Below are positions 41,401-43,071 of a stretch of DNA of 43,071 nucleotides, piece by piece (position 1 is the stretch's first letter; every line of letters begins with the position of its first letter). Location: IMG/VR virus record IMGVR_UViG_3300030061_003671, positions 1 to 43,071 of that record; one strand, 5' to 3'. Below the pieces are notes generated by a model that worked only from the letters and a program-made list of their open reading frames with translations, was not told the DNA's origin and did not search any database. Origin of the DNA: a virus. Made by a program: the position numbers and the translations under genes.

Positions 41401-43071
41401 TTTTCTAATGAATTATCAGCTATAGCTTCCATTAAAGCTTCTTCAGCTTGTTCTGCTACACTTTTATCAGAATATAATACTTGAGCATTTTTAAAGTAAT
41501 CTGTGCCTTTAATAAACTGCATACCAGCTTTAATTAAAGGATGATTGTCTCCTAAAATTTCTTTTATAATATGAGCTCCTTCATGTAATAATGTATTTTG
41601 AAAAGCTTCATCAGTATTGATTGTAACACCTAATTCATTTATATAAGCTACAGTAAATGGACCATTTTTCCACAACGCATTATTAAGTTGTTGAACTGGT
41701 ATATTTGGAAATAATTTTTGAAAATGATTTAATATTTTAGCATATAACTCAGGATTGTTTTTTATTTTATTTGCTTCAAGTTTTTCTTTTTGTAAATCTC
41801 TTTTTAAATCAGTCCTTTGTTCTTTTTTGTCTTTTGTTTGATTGTCTAATTTAGCTTTATCTTCTTCAGACATAGGAGTATAACCAAATGGCATATCATC
41901 TTCATCTATATCTTCATCTGTAATTTCATCTACATCTTCTTTAGTACCAAATTTAGATTTAAAGAAATCTGAAATTTCTTTTTCTGATAAACTAAAATCT
42001 TTTTTTCCATCAAATAACAATCCAGATTCTTTTGCATCCATTGTAAGATTAATTAAAGGAATACCATGAACTTTTCCATTTAAATCAACTAATCTTTGAA
42101 TTTTAGAACCATCATTTGCAATTATTCTTTGAATAATACCATACTCATATATATCTTCTATAGCTTTTCCACCTTCAACATTTTCAGTTTTTCTTTCGAT
42201 AAATCTACCTAAAGACTCTTCATTTTGAGAATATTCATCATCTTCTCTTCTTATTATTTTAGCAATTTCAGAATTTGAATATTCATTTAAAATTGCAGCT
42301 GATTCTTGTTTAATTTCTTCAGAACTTGAAATTTCAGTTGAAACTTCTTTAGTTTCTGTAGGTACTTTATCTTTAGTTTTTGTAGAATCAACTTTTTCAG
42401 TAGTGCTTTCTAATACAGGTAGTTTTATTTTTATTTTAACTTTACCTGGACCTCCTTTAATGGTAGATGTTTCAATTCCTGGGTATATCTCTTGAAGTTC
42501 ATTAACAATATTATCAGCCTCAGCTTTACTAACTACAACATCTTTGTAGTCTGTAGACTCTCCAGTTATACCTTCTTTTGTGGCTTGATTTAACGTTACC
42601 TCATTAGTTACTATATTACCATTTTCATCAACAACTTCTTTATATCCTTTTTGTTTAGCTTTATTCCAAACTCTTAAACCATCTTTAGAAACACTTTTAG
42701 TTTCTAACCATTGATGTCCTTCAGGTAATTGTTTTTGAGCATTTGCTATCATTTTACCAAACCCTTTACCATCAACAACTTGCATTTTAGAGGTAAATTT
42801 ATTTGTTGGTTTACCATCTTCATAAACTCTATAAAATCCTACATAATTTTGGTTTGTACCTGTACTACTAATAACTATATCTATATCACCATTTTCATTT
42901 ACATAAACACCTGTAGTTACATTTCCATCATTAATTATATTATCTAATTTAGGTTTTCCTGGTATTCCAGGAGCTTCTTGAGTTTCTTCAAAAAGTTTTT
43001 TATCTCTTTTAGCAATTCTTTCAGCTTTAGAATCTTCTTTTACTTTTTTAGGAGCTACTTTCTTATCTTCT
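35493..43071 (-). CDS. Giant virion RNA-polymerase-like protein, incomplete at the right edge
   Basis: At least 2525 residues remain; the 5' end is outside the window. The frame is open through an internal Met (base 42785) to the last base with no stop, so 42785 is not a reliable start. Seen: DADNDGD (bases 37728-37748), exactly the NADFDGD-type Mg-binding loop of double-psi beta-barrel RNA polymerases, preceded by RLTKQGIRTNMSGMYAHMLP and VVVRVPASGAVSSFAGQVKF, the expected order of conserved segments. HEGAH (41571-41585) in LLHEGAHIIKE is a zincin motif. It resembles crAss-like phage virion RNA polymerase, which enters the cell with the DNA to transcribe early genes. Confidence 0.75.
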   Translation of the reverse strand, partial: EDKKVAPKKVKEDSKAERIAKRDKKLFEETQEAPGIPGKPKLDNIINDGNVTTGVYVNENGDIDIVISSTGTNQNYVGFYRVYEDGKPTNKFTSKMQVVDGKGFGKMIANAQKQLPEGHQWLETKSVSKDGLRVWNKAKQKGYKEVVDENGNIVTNEVTLNQATKEGITGESTDYKDVVVSKAEADNIVNELQEIYPGIETSTIKGGPGKVKIKIKLPVLESTTEKVDSTKTKDKVPTETKEVSTEISSSEEIKQESAAILNEYSNSEIAKIIRREDDEYSQNEESLGRFIERKTENVEGGKAIEDIYEYGIIQRIIANDGSKIQRLVDLNGKVHGIPLINLTMDAKESGLLFDGKKDFSLSEKEISDFFKSKFGTKEDVDEITDEDIDEDDMPFGYTPMSEEDKAKLDNQTKDKKEQRTDLKRDLQKEKLEANKIKNNPELYAKILNHFQKLFPNIPVQQLNNALWKNGPFTVAYINELGVTINTDEAFQNTLLHEGAHIIKEILGDNHPLIKAGMQFIKGTDYFKNAQVLYSDKSVAEQAEEALMEAIADNSLEKLKTKLEGTNLQKFVSWLKRFWNAAKRAIGLKKGKQSVEMLADMLAYEKAPYNADLGLFNEFKEQRSALHMQTVQEVQSTISLARLNYRLNPEDYLNPTTKQNLKYLVYNKLGLKVIQDSIIANPNSINETLSSQTVNQIKEETDKELRAQKLYYALKVENNQLWKLIETTTNQLSKKSLPTITDLEELVKTELKGNKDISESVRSIVTAIVDNDGYLYDSNEVYQNIARIADKSIDIKSFEKNLQEDETKGNDIAKKINLILNAFPTNAKNGILSELASLTTIEYRSLIKTHNVVDGQKVTQVLWKRVNKDRTVDDLFNRYAVNYKNANLNQLRLLNSQLKDIKKGFAIKRFVVDQDVNNAFFQNAKMFVEELVGDSFTNEEFKQFLNKQIKTAPSVEKKVQRLSYLFAASSKRDGTFTPGSFSKLLNDIKTQNKFDKKEFSGVLRNLAIAKKGDSISSNFVNQAGNNVTATKLGYWVNQFGKMFAYDNKFRNELLNSTLYKANPVLKEWAKSKEIPEWFIHDAFENTGFSGAIEHNNATINDIVLNNFFYYSQNKSNQKSYAQSIGVTGDRGHLTYFKVPKYSEEQLINEYKIRAKLDEALLNRKIRDKGVSPKSLVNQFNKLSLNQAVIFDGKVEVFIDAVGDYEMSLPRVRKRVENLYKLLENSGTLEALAQQNPSVIVDGKINKDKVNELITNYIYTESLNRSYLTDIYAGPAIDRKSVADVMKRMAGLNSGGKLIQIDKPVHVFVLDTSGADGKIMSDSFSFNGSHLANHISEQSGSTDVVGVNMKDMLYQISNDGGLDFYKMSTLNVTGEIDDNSLTQFTDSNNLTEGYNAIGNAILELEKALGDNAYVKIIDKDVVKGDLSQYDKIPINEFLADPAKVKNRNTLKEFKNYRVAFNLNKDLSKVPLANQNVIMSTQLAKILLNHDVSIEEIENFENALVSVLDDSLKENQTFSKLNNINRLLNELTKDSEENTKSEIIEILSEMKRLNSGTFETTYRIGNYNYSQSQVANLGSINESAKKYADNLITKQEWQDILNKHEMSEEMFNEAMTNNVINRYKGKDLGEFATTIKKSKKVSVLLDSFDHPNLKPMVEQFISSRLTKQGIRTNMSGMYAHMLPDFTDKLKGYKENGLEPMEIGVPWSLFIQKRPGESDESAKGRAEELLKEKPELFRNVVVRVPASGAVSSFAGQVKFFVDGHSNTAIVPKSYMEAADADNDGDKVFVYRADLNKESELLESNKTKAFNQVYEKANSKAQKEAAVKGDLSLDRIKELLKEFDLYNEDVFQLNSNEDFAKLANNMSFGADAIGIWAVASKMLSMLSQSQEQLKKPISFGFENGNLVDIKRQKFTNNALSDVAVFLQAALDMGNDPVHISTGVNEYTIGVATALSLMDVSFEEIIPFLNSKPIADLVNEIDNAKTNYIDKSSFSINKFLKAKLNEFDAKKGSKSKAEIKAIIENGGQVIQKDQVVPGIFKTGDTYYKVEEIEANVAKYSFATESDLESSDNLAIIKKFAEIQELASELQRLIPVLQLDNKLPNNGFDTKKSLEVMADLRNDGFSFTTDNLAKRPLIKHYSKMLVKLNGFYNARFYINDNQFYDLGMQLATQIFGKNSAIYKHKETFESIKDTMYLWRAQKEFNNQIDSAPVFIQDTVNKFETIINSLNNTNESNLFISKPYGVSDQAFNQVMNQLKSAKEMSVQTPEVFTNELNRLITSENQIERIIGEAVVKNQEYAAIGNQLSNNAFIKHLTIQETKDGTKHIVPVKLINDISVSGLKVIQDAYNNLANIEGGVGLTLQKEIRAYAMLRFGMASKMGSISKMFPTGMSIAVLKNSRDFKNNAIDTQSATNFFVNPKNIEMLKANTAIMMKEKLPLAVPTDRQISSDSDLAYGTYYAHSEGVTVNTKSDFVNINNDVYRRVPESNIFQNLKGLGGMKEKGYTVLIKDKNSFDLSNREVQDNANQIKKEC

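Noticed and set aside
42729-42785. Start of the giant gene at ATG 42785
   Set aside because: The same frame is open without a stop to the last base of the window, adding 95 residues, so the Met is probably internal.
1-43071. Circular closure of the window across its ends
   Set aside because: Joining base 43071 to base 1 puts a stop in the giant frame after about a dozen residues with no start codon, so the ends do not support a closed circle here.
1-43071. CRISPR array or transposon
   Set aside because: No evenly spaced direct repeats and no transposase or terminal inverted repeats were seen; the recurring hairpins differ in sequence and always lie between genes.

Overview
This window reads as a piece of a tailed-phage genome from an AT-rich bacterium, most likely of the phylum Bacteroidota (Flavobacteriia-like). 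Three things suggest this. Base composition is strongly AT-rich (about 30% GC by eye). Starts lack Shine-Dalgarno sequences and are preceded by AT-only leaders. Several protein families are ones I know from Bacteroidota phages and mobile elements. I found no integrase, tRNA, insertion sequence or CRISPR array. Both ends look cut: the last gene runs off the right edge, and capsid, portal and terminase genes are not present.

The layout is two converging blocks. Positions 378-20786 (+) hold early and replication genes. Small unknown genes (378-6567) come first. Next is a cassette of the PRTRC type (6624-11147) with PRTRC-E, a ubiquitin-like PRTRC-C ending in Gly, an E2-like PRTRC-B and an E1/ThiF-like protein, with a Mom-like DNA-modification acyltransferase inserted. 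A DUF932 protein follows, then a replication/recombination module: DnaB helicase, HU-like protein, phage ATPase, SSB-like protein with a DDLPF tail, NinB-like protein, spore-photoproduct-lyase-like radical SAM protein, HNH and PD-(D/E)XK nucleases, RecE-like exonuclease, HTH protein and a free-standing DnaA domain IV. Many genes overlap by 1-4 bases, which suggests translational coupling. A bidirectional terminator at 20770-20804 separates the blocks.

Positions 20827-43071 (-) hold late genes, read right to left. An at least 2525-residue protein carries an RNA-polymerase-like DADNDGD motif and an HExxH motif. Next come an 1158-residue protein with a second HExxH, three Cys-rich structural proteins, fibre-like proteins (three share an N-terminal anchor), an L,D-transpeptidase-like lysin, a beta-helix tailspike, and a lysis group with a holin-like protein and a one-piece spanin-like lipoprotein.

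The two most striking observations are as follows. (1) A phage carries a compact ubiquitin-like conjugation set joined to a Mom-like gene. (2) A family of about a dozen stem-loops sits mostly 3-8 bases after one early gene's stop codon and about 20 bases before the next start. Their stems vary in sequence, G.U pairs keep the RNA fold, and the loops often have the form C(UUNG)G. Nearly identical AU leaders follow. They look like standardised intercistronic RNA elements of the early operons. All assignments are by eye; no searches were run.
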